Assembly (NCBI RefSeq): GCF_000621845.1
Contig: NZ_JHXF01000009.1
Location: 62,001 to 126,000 of the forward strand
Direction: 5' to 3'
Source: Ruminococcus flavefaciens MA2007
GTDB taxonomy: Bacteria; Bacillota; Clostridia; Oscillospirales; Ruminococcaceae
Length of the DNA stretch: 64,000 bases
This document shows positions 16,526 to 25,723 of this stretch, one piece after another. The notes below the pieces were generated by a model. It was not told the DNA's origin. It made no database searches and saw only the letters and a list, made by a program, of their open reading frames with translations. Every line of letters starts with the position of its first letter. Position 1 is the first letter of the stretch. Both the position numbers and the translations under genes were made by a program.

Positions 16526-19375
16526 ATGAATATGACAAAAAGAGCTTTAGCACTTGTTGTCAGCATGGCAGCTGCAATATCAGCGTTTGATATTGCAGTG
16601 CCCCAGAGTACAGCTACAGCGGCTGACGTGCAGGCTGTATTCTATGTTGCTCCCGACGGAAGCGACAGCGGTGACGGTTCTATCGGCTCGCCCTTTGCTA
16701 CTCTCGAAAAGGCGCGAGACGAGGTGCGAAAGATAAACAGCTCGATGACAGGCGACATCGTTGTTTATCTCCGCGGAGGCGATTACCGTATCACAAAGCC
16801 CGTTGAGTTCGACACAAGGGACTCAGGCAAGGGCGATTACACCATACGCTATGAAGCGTATCAGGGAGAAACTCCCGTTATCAACGGAGCTACACAGGTC
16901 ACAGGCTGGAAGAAGTACAACGACAAGCTGTGGGCTGCCCCTCTGGACAGAGACTATAAGCTCCGCAATCTCTACGTTAATGACCGCCGCGCCAATATGG
17001 GCAGCGTTCAGGTACAGGCAAAGGGCGGTTACGGTGATTACAATATAACAGCAGGTCAGGCAAGTTGGGCCTGGGTTTCTGGAAAAAAGAGCGACGGCAT
17101 CAAGTATGATGCAGGCTCGCTGCCAAAGATAACCTCAAACTTTGATGACCTGGAGGTCGTAAACGGCACAACATGGAATGAGAATATTGTATGCTCCCGA
17201 AATATAAAGTACGAGGGAGGCAGCATGATACTCCTTATGCAGCAGCCTTACGGCGCTATCGCTCAGACTCCTGGTTGGGGCGCAGGCTTCACAACAGGCG
17301 GCACTCACACCATATACAATGCATTCTCATTCGTTGACAGCGAGGGCGAGTTCTTCTTCGACAAGACCGCCAAGATGCTGTACTACTATCCGAGAAACGG
17401 CGAGGATATGACAACAGCTGACGTTGAAGCTCCTGTTGCTGACGGTCTTATCAAGATTGCAGGTAAGTCCACATCAGACCGTGTATCGAATATAAGCTTC
17501 AGCGGCATTACCTTTGCCAATACGGATTATCAGCTCACAGATGTAGCAGGCTCTCACGGTAAAACTACCTGTCAGGCGGCACAGACCTACACTGCATTTG
17601 CTGATTCAAACTGGCACAACAAGAAATACGAAATGGTTGATACTCTGCCTGCTGCTATCCATATCACAAGCAGCAGCAACATCAAGCTCAAAGGCAATGT
17701 TGTTAAGCACACAGGTGCAGACGGTATCTCCATGACCAATGATGTTGTGGATTCTGAGGTCCGTGGAAACTTCGTTACCGACATCACCTCAAGCGGTATT
17801 ACTGTCGGTCATCCGCAGCATATCTATATCGGGGACGCAGCAGGCAATAACAAGGAGAAATTTCCTAAGGGCGTTGAGGGCTTATGCAAAAACGACCTCA
17901 TCACCGAGAATCTTCTCTATGATATAAGCGTTGTTCACGGCTTCGGCGGCTGTGCAGCCATTACTGCATACTTCGTTGACTCCGTGAAGATACTCAACAA
18001 CACTATCGAAAAGACAGCATACAACGGTATCCACCTCGGCTGGGGCTGGTGCAACTTCAAGGACAGCACTACCTGCCGTGACAACCAGATATGCTACAAC
18101 AGAGTTATAAACTCACTTAACCGTCTCCACGACAGCGGCGGTATCTACACTATCGGACAGATGCCCGGAACTATAATCAACGAGAACTACGTTCAGGGTA
18201 TACCAGCAGGCGGTCCCGGCTGGCCTACATACGGTCTCCATAATGACGAGGGCACGGCTTACATCAAGGAGCTTGACAACGTCCTTGAAATAAGCCCTAA
18301 CGTTACCTATACCATCAACTGTGAGGACTATGGTCAGAAACACGATCTCACTATCAAGCGCACATATGCTACAGTAAACAAAATGGGCAAGAATCCTCCC
18401 ACAAGCGATATTGACACTCCTATCGTTGTTTCCGATAATGTGTGGCCATTCGCACAGTACAAGATATGCCTTAACTCTGGTATCGGCGATGACTACCGCA
18501 AGATGATGCCTACATGGCTGAAATCGGCTGCGGACTATGCATTCCCTGCAAGCTGTGCAACGACTTGCAGCAGCAAGCTCCCCATAAGAAAGGTAGACGG
18601 CACAGTATGGATAGCTCCCGACGGCACTACAAGCTTCAAGGCAGGCGCTGATATGACCAAGTCAAGGGGCACAGCAGGCACTATCAAGACTCCGTCCAAG
18701 GAGGGCGAGTACAGGATATACGTTCTTGACGCAAGCGGCAAGGTACTGAGCAAATCAGGACACCTCCTCCGACTCAAGGGCACAGGAAGCGCTGAGGCTG
18801 AGGGCGTTATCGAGGCTGAATCCTGCGATTACAAGTCGGGTATCGAAACTGAGACCTGCTCAGAGGGCGGCACAGACGTGGGCTACATCGAGGACGGCGA
18901 CTATATCGGCTTCAAGAACATCGACCTTACAGGCGCAGATAAGGCAGACTTCCGTGTAGCTTCAAACGGCTCGGGCGGCAATATCGAGGTAAGACTTGAC
19001 AGCGCTGACGGCAAGCTCATAGGCAAGGCAGAGGTCGGAAGCACAGGCGGCTGGCAGGACTGGACAACCAAGACCTGCACTATCGAGCCGACCTCAGGCA
19101 AGCATGATGTATATCTGGTATTCACAGGCGGAGAGAGCTACCTCTTTAATCTGAACTGGTGGAAGCCGAATACACCTGCCGCTGAAGTTATTCTCGGCGA
19201 CCTTAACGGCGACGGAGTTGTTGACAGCTTCGATATGTGTCAGATGAGAAGAGCGGCAGTTGAGGGCGACGCAGAGCGCTTCGAGGCGGCTGATATCAAT
19301 GCTGACGACGTTATCGACGGTGAAGACCTTGTATTGCTCAAGAAGTTCATTCTCGGCGAGATAAAGTCATTTTAA
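16526..19375 (+). CDS. secreted GH141-like beta-helix glycosidase with CBM6 and dockerin
   Basis: A 949-residue cellulosomal protein. The signal peptide spans residues 1-33. Residues about 38-720 form a right-handed beta-helix family beginning FYVAPDGSDSGDGS and PFATLEKARDEVR, with repeated I-x-x-N turns, as in GH141 proteins; characterised GH141 members include a xylanase and a fucosidase. A CBM6 domain (EAESCDYKSG to about 882) follows, then a dockerin from about 890 (GDLNGDGVVDSFDMCQMRR, DINADDVIDGEDL). ATG 16526 has AAAGGAGGA upstream and gives the signal peptide; an earlier ATG at 16418 adds an unlikely 36 residues. Substrate is unproven; xylan or pectin side chains are likely. Confidence 0.82.
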   Translation: MNMTKRALALVVSMAAAISAFDIAVPQSTATAADVQAVFYVAPDGSDSGDGSIGSPFATLEKARDEVRKINSSMTGDIVVYLRGGDYRITKPVEFDTRDSGKGDYTIRYEAYQGETPVINGATQVTGWKKYNDKLWAAPLDRDYKLRNLYVNDRRANMGSVQVQAKGGYGDYNITAGQASWAWVSGKKSDGIKYDAGSLPKITSNFDDLEVVNGTTWNENIVCSRNIKYEGGSMILLMQQPYGAIAQTPGWGAGFTTGGTHTIYNAFSFVDSEGEFFFDKTAKMLYYYPRNGEDMTTADVEAPVADGLIKIAGKSTSDRVSNISFSGITFANTDYQLTDVAGSHGKTTCQAAQTYTAFADSNWHNKKYEMVDTLPAAIHITSSSNIKLKGNVVKHTGADGISMTNDVVDSEVRGNFVTDITSSGITVGHPQHIYIGDAAGNNKEKFPKGVEGLCKNDLITENLLYDISVVHGFGGCAAITAYFVDSVKILNNTIEKTAYNGIHLGWGWCNFKDSTTCRDNQICYNRVINSLNRLHDSGGIYTIGQMPGTIINENYVQGIPAGGPGWPTYGLHNDEGTAYIKELDNVLEISPNVTYTINCEDYGQKHDLTIKRTYATVNKMGKNPPTSDIDTPIVVSDNVWPFAQYKICLNSGIGDDYRKMMPTWLKSAADYAFPASCATTCSSKLPIRKVDGTVWIAPDGTTSFKAGADMTKSRGTAGTIKTPSKEGEYRIYVLDASGKVLSKSGHLLRLKGTGSAEAEGVIEAESCDYKSGIETETCSEGGTDVGYIEDGDYIGFKNIDLTGADKADFRVASNGSGGNIEVRLDSADGKLIGKAEVGSTGGWQDWTTKTCTIEPTSGKHDVYLVFTGGESYLFNLNWWKPNTPAAEVILGDLNGDGVVDSFDMCQMRRAAVEGDAERFEAADINADDVIDGEDLVLLKKFILGEIKSF

Positions 19376-19386
19376 ATAGTTTTATG

Positions 19387-19411
19387 AAAGGGCGGAGCTA
19401 TCCGCCCTTTT
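19387..19411 (+). terminator. terminator after the GH141-like gene
   Basis: AAAGGGCGGA (19387-19396) pairs perfectly with TCCGCCCTTT (19401-19410) around GCTA, with trailing T residues. Confidence 0.9.
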
Positions 19412-19479
19412 CAATTAGGCAGCAATTTGTAAGCGATGTTTTAAAGCGGGCGACAGGACGTCATTGCTCAATAAATCTG

Positions 19480-19508
19480 TTGACGTCTGCCGAAAAACGT
19501 GGTATAAT
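19480..19508 (+). promoter_or_regulatory. strong sigma-A promoter for the SLC13-like permease
   Basis: TTGACG (19480-19485), 17-base spacer, TATAAT (19503-19508). Transcription would begin near 19515, which excludes ATG 19517 as a normal start and supports ATG 19541. Confidence 0.85.
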
Positions 19509-19540
19509 CAATAGGCATGAAAATTTGGAAGGACGGTTTT

Positions 19541-20653
19541 ATGGAGAAGGTCTGGAAGTTTATAAAGGCACAGCCTGTACTGGTCATCGCGTTCATTCTT
19601 GCTGTGGCGACAATGTTCATCGTTCCGCCTGACAGGGGGTACATCGACTACTGCAACAGGACGGTGCTTATCGAGCTGTTCGCCCTTATGGCGGCTGTAG
19701 CGGGACTGCGCAGCATAGGCATATTCGACACGGTGACGAGAGTGATACTGCAAAAGACGGGTACAGTCCGCCGACTTGGCGCAGTGATGATACTCATATG
19801 CTTTTTCAGCGCAATGCTGGTCACCAACGACGTGGCTCTCATTACATTTGTACCGCTGACGCTTCTTATCTACAGCAATATCAAGGACGACAAGAGCCTT
19901 ATCCTTACCATTGTTCTTGAATCGGCGGCGGCTAATCTGGGCAGCATGATGACTCCTGTCGGCAATCCGCAAAATCTTTTCCTTTACGATAAATACGGGC
20001 TCACGGCTATGACCTTTGTGAAAACCATGCTCCCCGTCGGAGCTCTTGGTCTTGCGGCGGTGCTTCTGTTGACACTGTTCCTGCCAAAGGACAAATGCGA
20101 AGCTCCAAAGCGCAGCGAAGCAAAGCTTCCTGTGATAAAGGCGGCAGTATATACGGGCGTATTCGTGTTGTGTATCGCGGCAGTATTCAGGCTCGTTCCA
20201 GACTGGGGGTGTCTAATAGCGGCAATAGCGGCGGCGCTTATCTGTGACGTGAAGCTTCTTCTGAAAATAGATTACATACTTCTTGCAACATTCGTCTGCT
20301 TCTTTGTTTTCGTAGGAAATATCGCTCGAATCGACGCGGTAAGCGAATTCTTCTCTGGAATACTTACAGGCAGGGAGCTGATAGTATCGGCGCTTCTTTC
20401 ACAGGTTATCAGCAATGTTCCTTCGGCAGTAATGCTTGCGGAGTTCACGGACAACGGCACACAGCTCCTCCTTGGAGTTGATATCGGCGGCTTCGGAACT
20501 ATCATCGCTTCAATGGCGAGTCTTATCGCATTTCAGATATACCGCGGCTCTGAAAGAGCTCAGACAGGCAAGTATATGGGCGTATTCACACTGGTGAACG
20601 TGACGCTTCTGGTGCTTCTGCTGGGAACACAGCTTATTATATCGCACGTATGA
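19541..20653 (+). CDS. SLC13/ArsB-type permease
   Basis: A 370-residue integral membrane protein with about ten hydrophobic segments. Two family signatures are present: MLVTNDVALITFVPLTLLI and SMMTPVGNPQNLFLY in the first half, and SNVPSAVMLAEF in the second; the N-D/N-P and SNVPSA repeats are the substrate and cation sites of SLC13/ArsB/citrate-transporter relatives. The substrate may be a dicarboxylate or other anion but cannot be told. GGAAGGA at 19527-19533 lies 7 bases before ATG 19541. It is a single gene; its terminator is interrupted by a repeat element. Confidence 0.85.
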   Translation: MEKVWKFIKAQPVLVIAFILAVATMFIVPPDRGYIDYCNRTVLIELFALMAAVAGLRSIGIFDTVTRVILQKTGTVRRLGAVMILICFFSAMLVTNDVALITFVPLTLLIYSNIKDDKSLILTIVLESAAANLGSMMTPVGNPQNLFLYDKYGLTAMTFVKTMLPVGALGLAAVLLLTLFLPKDKCEAPKRSEAKLPVIKAAVYTGVFVLCIAAVFRLVPDWGCLIAAIAAALICDVKLLLKIDYILLATFVCFFVFVGNIARIDAVSEFFSGILTGRELIVSALLSQVISNVPSAVMLAEFTDNGTQLLLGVDIGGFGTIIASMASLIAFQIYRGSERAQTGKYMGVFTLVNVTLLVLLLGTQLIISHV

Positions 20654-20655
20654 AA

Positions 20656-20712
20656 GTTGAGAGTTGAGAGCGTAAAGTTGAGAGTTATGGTTTCGCCTGC
20701 GGCGAATAATTA
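20656..20712. repeat. 7-bp-period tandem repeat, copy 1 (half element)
   Basis: AGTTGAG units occur in register (AGTTGAG AGTTGAG AGCGTAA AGTTGAG) followed by TCGCCTGCGGCGA. The reverse complement of this stretch closely matches the right half of the repeat at 45111-45230, including the GCCGCAGGCGA core, so the two are related and in opposite orientation. Confidence 0.75.
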
Positions 20713-20722
20713 AAGTTCAAAT

Positions 20723-21032
20723 AAAAACAGGCATAAAGAGTAACCATGATACTCATATAGAAGTTTTATAATTATTATTGAGAGAACCCCTTTTGAAAAA
20801 GGGGCTTCTCTCAAACTCTCTCCCTAAAACTTTAGTTTTGTTTTTTCACAGATAGGGCGCACCTGCATTTTTGCAGGTCTTTTTTTATTTAAGAAGCGCC
20901 CTATCTGCGAAAAAACCAGATAAAAGTCTTTGGAAAGGGGTATGGGGGAGAACCTTTCCTCAGAAAGGTTTCCCCCATAATTAACTGTAAGCTTCTATAT
21001 AAGTGTTGCGGTTATCCTTTATGCCTGTTTTT
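20723..21032. terminator. terminator hairpin split by a repeat element (copy A site)
   Basis: AAAAACAGGCATAAAG (20723-20738) is the exact reverse complement of CTTTATGCCTGTTTTT (21017-21032), and the right arm ends in a T run as a terminator should. The arms are separated by a 274-base structured repeat. They would have been the terminator of the permease gene. Confidence 0.7.
20741..21014 (+). mobile_element. MITE-like structured repeat, copy A
   Basis: This 274-base non-coding element begins TAACC and ends GGTTA, with imperfect inverted ends of about 23 bases (both ending in ATATAGAAG on the inside). It contains three nested hairpins: a GAGAGAACCCC...GGGGCTTCTCTC stem, a CAGATAGGGCGC...GCGCCCTATCTG stem enclosing ACCTGCA/TGCAGGT, and a TATGGGGG...CCCCCATA stem enclosing AACCTTTC/GAAAGGTT. 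A second copy in reverse orientation is at 44823-45095. No transposase is encoded, so mobility would depend on a helper elsewhere. Confidence 0.75.
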
Positions 21033-21068
21033 ATTGTTTCCTGTTTTTCAAAAATTTTCGTTAAATAC

Positions 21069-21097
21069 TTGACAAGCTTGTTATCAATGTGTATAAT
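21069..21097 (+). promoter_or_regulatory. consensus sigma-A promoter for the M13-ABC operon
   Basis: A perfect TTGACA (21069-21074), 17-base spacer, TATAAT (21092-21097), about 120 bases before the lipoprotein peptidase start. Confidence 0.9.
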
Positions 21098-21219
21098 GTA
21101 TATATACACTTGCGTGGCGGTATCTGGCAAACAATAATTGACATCTGCTGCGTATTGATGTATAATTACTATTGCTGCATATTTATTTTATATGTCACAA
21201 TAATTATTGGAGGATCAAA

Positions 21220-23250
21220 ATGAAGAAAAAACACAGGCTGCTGCCGCTCCTGCTTGCCGGACTGCTGACGGTCAATGTCTGCGGCTGTTCCATGCAGGCT
21301 AATGACGATTCGTCAGGCAGCAAAAAGACCGAAGCAGAGGACTCAAAAGACGACGGGGATAAGTCCGAGGACAAGGATACCAAAAAGGAAAGACGCCCTC
21401 AGGACGATTTTTACGACTATATCAACTATGATAAGCTTATGAACATGGAGATATCTTACGGTGAATCTGCTGCATCATATTTCGCAGGTGAGGAGATACA
21501 AGATGTTATCGAGAATATGATAGTTGAGATAGGAAATTCAAACGAGAAGTTTGCCGACGGCTCAAATGAACAGCTTGTCCATGATCTTTACAAACAGGCT
21601 ATTGACTACAAGGAAAACGACGATGTAGTAAAGACTATAATGGGCAACTGTGACAGGATACTTGCGGCAAAGGACATTCAGGAGCTTTTTAAGATATGGG
21701 GCGACCTTTGCACAAACTATGGCGCTCAGTCTATTTTTACTTTTAATATCGGAAGAGACTATACCGACGGAACCCGTTACTGTATCGAGCTTTACGGCGC
21801 AAATGATTTTCTTGGCACATCGCTAAAGGACATAATGGACGATTCAAGCAACTGCTCTGCGGCTAACGCTATTGCAAGAGATATGCACAGAGTAATGGGA
21901 GACGACTATGAGACTGCCGATGAAAAGGGCAAGCAAATGGTATATCTTGCGATCGATATTGCAAATGCAACTGATACCGAGCATAATATGACCTTAGATG
22001 AGATGCTTGCTACTCCAAAGAGCTCATTTGCCGAGCTTGACAGCATAATGAGCAATCTTGACGGCTCTGTTGTTGAGATGTTCCTGGGCGGCGCAGTAAG
22101 CAAAACAGACGGAGTTTACATATACGATCCCGACCAGCTCAAGGCTATAAACGACCTTATTACTGATGAAAACCTTGAAAAATGGCGTTCATACATATTT
22201 GCAGGCTATTTAAAGGAAATGGGTGCATATATTCCCGAAAGCAACTCTATCCTCAGGGATTACAATCCCGAGAGCAAGGAAAAGGACGAAAAGGTTGCGG
22301 CATTTTTGGTAGAGAATTACCTAAGAACTCCTATTAGCGAGCTCTATGCAGAGCGCTTTTATACTCCCGAGCTGGACAAGGGCATACATGACCTGTTCGA
22401 CGAGATAATAGAAAGCTACGACGACCTTATCAACAAGGCTGACTGGCTGACTGCCGAGACAAGAAATGCTCTTCTTAAAAAGCTTCACGGGATAAAGCTT
22501 CTTACAACGCCTACGCCTCACAAGGTAGATCCAAAAGACGCAAAGGTCATAGGTGCTGATCTTTATCATTCAGTTATAAGTATCAAGAAAAAGCTCACAG
22601 ATGACAAGATAGCAAAGCTTGACAAGGTGGTAAGCCTTGACGAGGTAGATATGTCTGCGGCTGATTTCAATGCTCAGTATCTGCCAAGCAACTGTATCAA
22701 TATCACAGTGGCTATCATGCAGAAGCCTATGTTTGATCCAAAGGGCGATAATGCTGAGAATCTTGGCGCACTGGGCAGTGTCGTTGGACATGAGATAGGT
22801 CATGCCTTTGACTCTACCTGCATAAACTACAATGCTGACGGAAAGTACGATCCGAGCTGGATAAACGATACCGATAAACAGGTGCTCAAGGAGCGTGCAG
22901 ACGCTCTTGCCGAGTACTACAGCAAGTTTACCATTATGGAGGTCTATCACGTAGACGGCAAACTCACCAACGGCGAGAACTATGCCGATCTCAGCGGTAT
23001 CGAGTGCGTTACCAATCTTGTTGACGACGAGGAGGAGCTCAAGAAGCTCTTCAAGGCTTATGCTCAGGCATGGTGTACATTAATGGTGGATTCCGACGCT
23101 ATAAGCTCACTTAAACTCGATCCCCACAGTCCTGCCAAGACCAGAGTCAATGCTGTCCTTGCTTCGAACAAAAAGTTCAATGAGGTATACGATCTGAAAG
23201 AGGGTGACGGAATGTACGTAGCTCCCGAGGAAAGGGTAAGCAGGTGGTAA
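21220..23250 (+). CDS. M13 family zinc metallopeptidase lipoprotein
   Basis: A 676-residue exported peptidase. It starts with a lysine-rich signal peptide ending in a lipobox-like VCGC, then a charged Ser/Lys/Glu/Asp linker (residues about 25-60). The catalytic HEIGH motif (VVGHEIGHAFD) lies near residue 526 and the third ligand segment GENYADLSGIE near 585, as in neprilysin/PepO-type enzymes; the C-terminus ends VSRW rather than the common CRVW. It probably cleaves small peptides at the cell surface. GGAGG at 21209-21213 sets ATG 21220; an upstream in-frame start would spoil the signal peptide. The ABC permease begins three bases after its stop. Confidence 0.9.
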   Translation: MKKKHRLLPLLLAGLLTVNVCGCSMQANDDSSGSKKTEAEDSKDDGDKSEDKDTKKERRPQDDFYDYINYDKLMNMEISYGESAASYFAGEEIQDVIENMIVEIGNSNEKFADGSNEQLVHDLYKQAIDYKENDDVVKTIMGNCDRILAAKDIQELFKIWGDLCTNYGAQSIFTFNIGRDYTDGTRYCIELYGANDFLGTSLKDIMDDSSNCSAANAIARDMHRVMGDDYETADEKGKQMVYLAIDIANATDTEHNMTLDEMLATPKSSFAELDSIMSNLDGSVVEMFLGGAVSKTDGVYIYDPDQLKAINDLITDENLEKWRSYIFAGYLKEMGAYIPESNSILRDYNPESKEKDEKVAAFLVENYLRTPISELYAERFYTPELDKGIHDLFDEIIESYDDLINKADWLTAETRNALLKKLHGIKLLTTPTPHKVDPKDAKVIGADLYHSVISIKKKLTDDKIAKLDKVVSLDEVDMSAADFNAQYLPSNCINITVAIMQKPMFDPKGDNAENLGALGSVVGHEIGHAFDSTCINYNADGKYDPSWINDTDKQVLKERADALAEYYSKFTIMEVYHVDGKLTNGENYADLSGIECVTNLVDDEEELKKLFKAYAQAWCTLMVDSDAISSLKLDPHSPAKTRVNAVLASNKKFNEVYDLKEGDGMYVAPEERVSRW

Positions 23251-23253
23251 GCG

Positions 23254-25710
23254 ATGAGATTGGTATTTAAGCATTTATTCAAGAATATATGGGCGCATAA
23301 GCTCAGAACTGTCCTGCTCATACTTATTATAGCCGTGTGCAGCTTTACTGCAATGATAAGCTTTGATATGAGCGGCTCGCTGAACGGAATGATAAAGGGC
23401 GTATTATCAAATACCCTTGGAACCTCGGATATTGAGGTGGAGACAAAGTCTCCTGTAGACGACAGCTTCGGTGAGGGTGCTCCCGACTGTAATATTATAA
23501 AAATGGCTGTAATGGGCAGCGCATTTGACAGACATATTGATTTTGACAGCTCATATGTAAACCGTTCAATGATATCAGTATTCGGCTTTGAAGAGGATAC
23601 AGCCAAGAAGATGAGCCTTATCCGCGAGGGAACAGACCTCAGCGGCAAAAAGGCGGCTATTTCCGAGAGCTTTGCCGACGAATTCGGATACAAGGTCGGT
23701 GACAAGATAGTTTTCCACGGCGAGCAGGATAAGCCTGTAGAGTTTACCGTGGGAAGCATCGAAAAGAAGCAGGGTATCTTCAATATGGGCGAGATAGCCG
23801 TTATCAGCTATGAGGATATGAAGGAGCTTACTCTCAGCGGCGAGCTTGAAATAACAGACGTTCTCATTGACGTCAAGGACGACGCCCGTGTAGCCGAAGC
23901 CGAGAAGTTCTTCAAGAAAAAGTATCCTACAGCTGAGGTAACGAATTTCCTTGAAAGCAAGGAAGTGACCGACGCTATCAAAAGCGTAACAAGATTATTT
24001 GTTGTGCTTTTTGCAGTATGTATGCTTCTTGTTATCTTTGTAACTATTTCCGTTTCCGAGCGTATGATAGTAGATAAGATGTCAGTTGTAGGAACATTCC
24101 GAAGCCTTGGTATCTCAGCTAAGAAGACTACTTTTGCTCTCATGTTCGAGAACGCACTGTACGGTCTTGTAGGCAGTATCATAGGTATCATAGCTTACTG
24201 TCTTATCAAGAAGCCTTTCTTTGACAGCGCTTTCGTGATAGGCGGTACTGACGCTATCAAGCCTCCCGTGCCTATGCCGAAGTGGTATCTTATCGCGGCA
24301 GTTATTATCGGCGCAATGCTCATCGAGTGCCTTTGCCCCATAAAGGAGGCTATAAAGGCGATAAAAACTCCTATCCGCGATATTATCTTCAATACAAAGG
24401 AAACAGAATACCGTCCAAGCAGAGTATTTACTGTAATAGGCATTATCCTTTTGGCAGTATCTGTTGTGACATTCTTCTTCAAGGACAGCTTCGTGCTCAG
24501 TATGACCTGCTTTGTTTGCTTTATTGCAAGCGTTGCAATGCTTTTCAACTATGTGGAGAGAGGTATCGCAGGACTTCTTGCAAAGCTCTTTGCAAAGCGC
24601 AATTTCCCTATCGCACACCTTGCGGCAGTAGAGGCAGGCAACAAAAAGAGCACCGTAGGAAGCTCGGTACTGTGCGTAACAGCTGCTGCACTTGCTATCG
24701 TTATCTATATTTTCTCAAATTCACTTGCTTCAATGTACGACCACGCAGCATTCAACTGTGATGTTATCTGTACTCTCAGCGGCTGCAAATCCGACCTGTT
24801 ATCCTATGTCGAGCAGCTTGACGGAGTTGACAAGGTAGAATACTTCTATCTTACCGTTGATAATCTCAAGCTTGACAACGAAAAGGTTGACTGCTATGTT
24901 TACGGCTTCAACAATGAGGGAGCAGAGCTTTTATCTGCATTTGACCTTGACGCTGACCATCTTGAAAAGGACGAGGTCTGCCTCGACAGAATGCTCATGA
25001 AAAAGTATGGCTATAAAGAGGGCGACAAGGTAAAGATAACCTTTATGGATAAGGGCTATCTTCCTATCGTAAGAGAGTTCACTATCAAGGCTAAGGTCAA
25101 GATAGACTATATGGCAGCAACAGGAACCTCCGTTATCGTAAGCGAGGAAGTATACAAGGAGATATACAACGACTTCCCGCAGTTCATGCTTGTGCGCGGC
25201 GATGACGCAAAGGCTCTTAAAAAGACCATACAGGATCATTCGGGAGACTTTATACAGATAGCCTACACAAAGAGCGAATATGACCTTAATATCGCCCTTA
25301 CAAGAGCTGCAATAAAGATGATACTCAATATCCTTATTCTCATTGGCGTAGGACTTACCTTTGCGGGAGTTGTAAGCAATCAGCTTATCGGACTTGAGGG
25401 CAGAAAGCGTGAGTGCGCTGTAATGACCTCGGTGGCTATGCCGAGAAAAAAGCTTTCAAAGATGTTCCTCATCGAAAATATGATATCCTCGGGAACAGCG
25501 CTTCTGTTCGCAGTGCCTGTGGGAATATTCATGTCCTATGAATTTGGCAGGATAATGGACATTCTGGAGCAGGTAATGCCTGTCCGCATACCTGTGATCA
25601 AGTGCATATTCTATGCGATATTCCTGTTTGCGGTATTCACACTGGTATCGCTTTTCCCCATAAGAGCACTGAAGAAAATGGACGTAGTTTCACAGCTGAA
25701 ATACGAATAA
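23254..25710 (+). CDS. FtsX-type ABC transporter permease
   Basis: An 818-residue membrane protein with two FtsX/MacB-like halves: an N-terminal membrane segment (LRTVLLILIIAVCSF), a large extracytoplasmic region, three membrane segments near 245-345, a second unit from about 405, and a last set near 690-800 with LIGLEGRKRECAVMTSV before the final helices. Such permeases work by mechanotransmission or export of peptides and lipoproteins. It lies between the surface M13 peptidase and the ATPase gene with gaps of 3 and 13 bases, so the three probably form one operon and perhaps one functional unit. Confidence 0.9.
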   Translation: MRLVFKHLFKNIWAHKLRTVLLILIIAVCSFTAMISFDMSGSLNGMIKGVLSNTLGTSDIEVETKSPVDDSFGEGAPDCNIIKMAVMGSAFDRHIDFDSSYVNRSMISVFGFEEDTAKKMSLIREGTDLSGKKAAISESFADEFGYKVGDKIVFHGEQDKPVEFTVGSIEKKQGIFNMGEIAVISYEDMKELTLSGELEITDVLIDVKDDARVAEAEKFFKKKYPTAEVTNFLESKEVTDAIKSVTRLFVVLFAVCMLLVIFVTISVSERMIVDKMSVVGTFRSLGISAKKTTFALMFENALYGLVGSIIGIIAYCLIKKPFFDSAFVIGGTDAIKPPVPMPKWYLIAAVIIGAMLIECLCPIKEAIKAIKTPIRDIIFNTKETEYRPSRVFTVIGIILLAVSVVTFFFKDSFVLSMTCFVCFIASVAMLFNYVERGIAGLLAKLFAKRNFPIAHLAAVEAGNKKSTVGSSVLCVTAAALAIVIYIFSNSLASMYDHAAFNCDVICTLSGCKSDLLSYVEQLDGVDKVEYFYLTVDNLKLDNEKVDCYVYGFNNEGAELLSAFDLDADHLEKDEVCLDRMLMKKYGYKEGDKVKITFMDKGYLPIVREFTIKAKVKIDYMAATGTSVIVSEEVYKEIYNDFPQFMLVRGDDAKALKKTIQDHSGDFIQIAYTKSEYDLNIALTRAAIKMILNILILIGVGLTFAGVVSNQLIGLEGRKRECAVMTSVAMPRKKLSKMFLIENMISSGTALLFAVPVGIFMSYEFGRIMDILEQVMPVRIPVIKCIFYAIFLFAVFTLVSLFPIRALKKMDVVSQLKYE

Positions 25711-25723
25711 AGGAGAGAGTACA

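Noticed and set aside
16418..16526. Upstream ATG (16418) for the GH141-like gene
   Set aside because: The GAGGTGA touches the ATG with no spacer and the added residues precede a normal signal peptide; ATG 16526 has a proper site.
20741..21014. Complete transposable element with its own transposase
   Set aside because: No open frame longer than a few dozen codons and no DDE or Y1 motif is present; any mobility must be supplied in trans.
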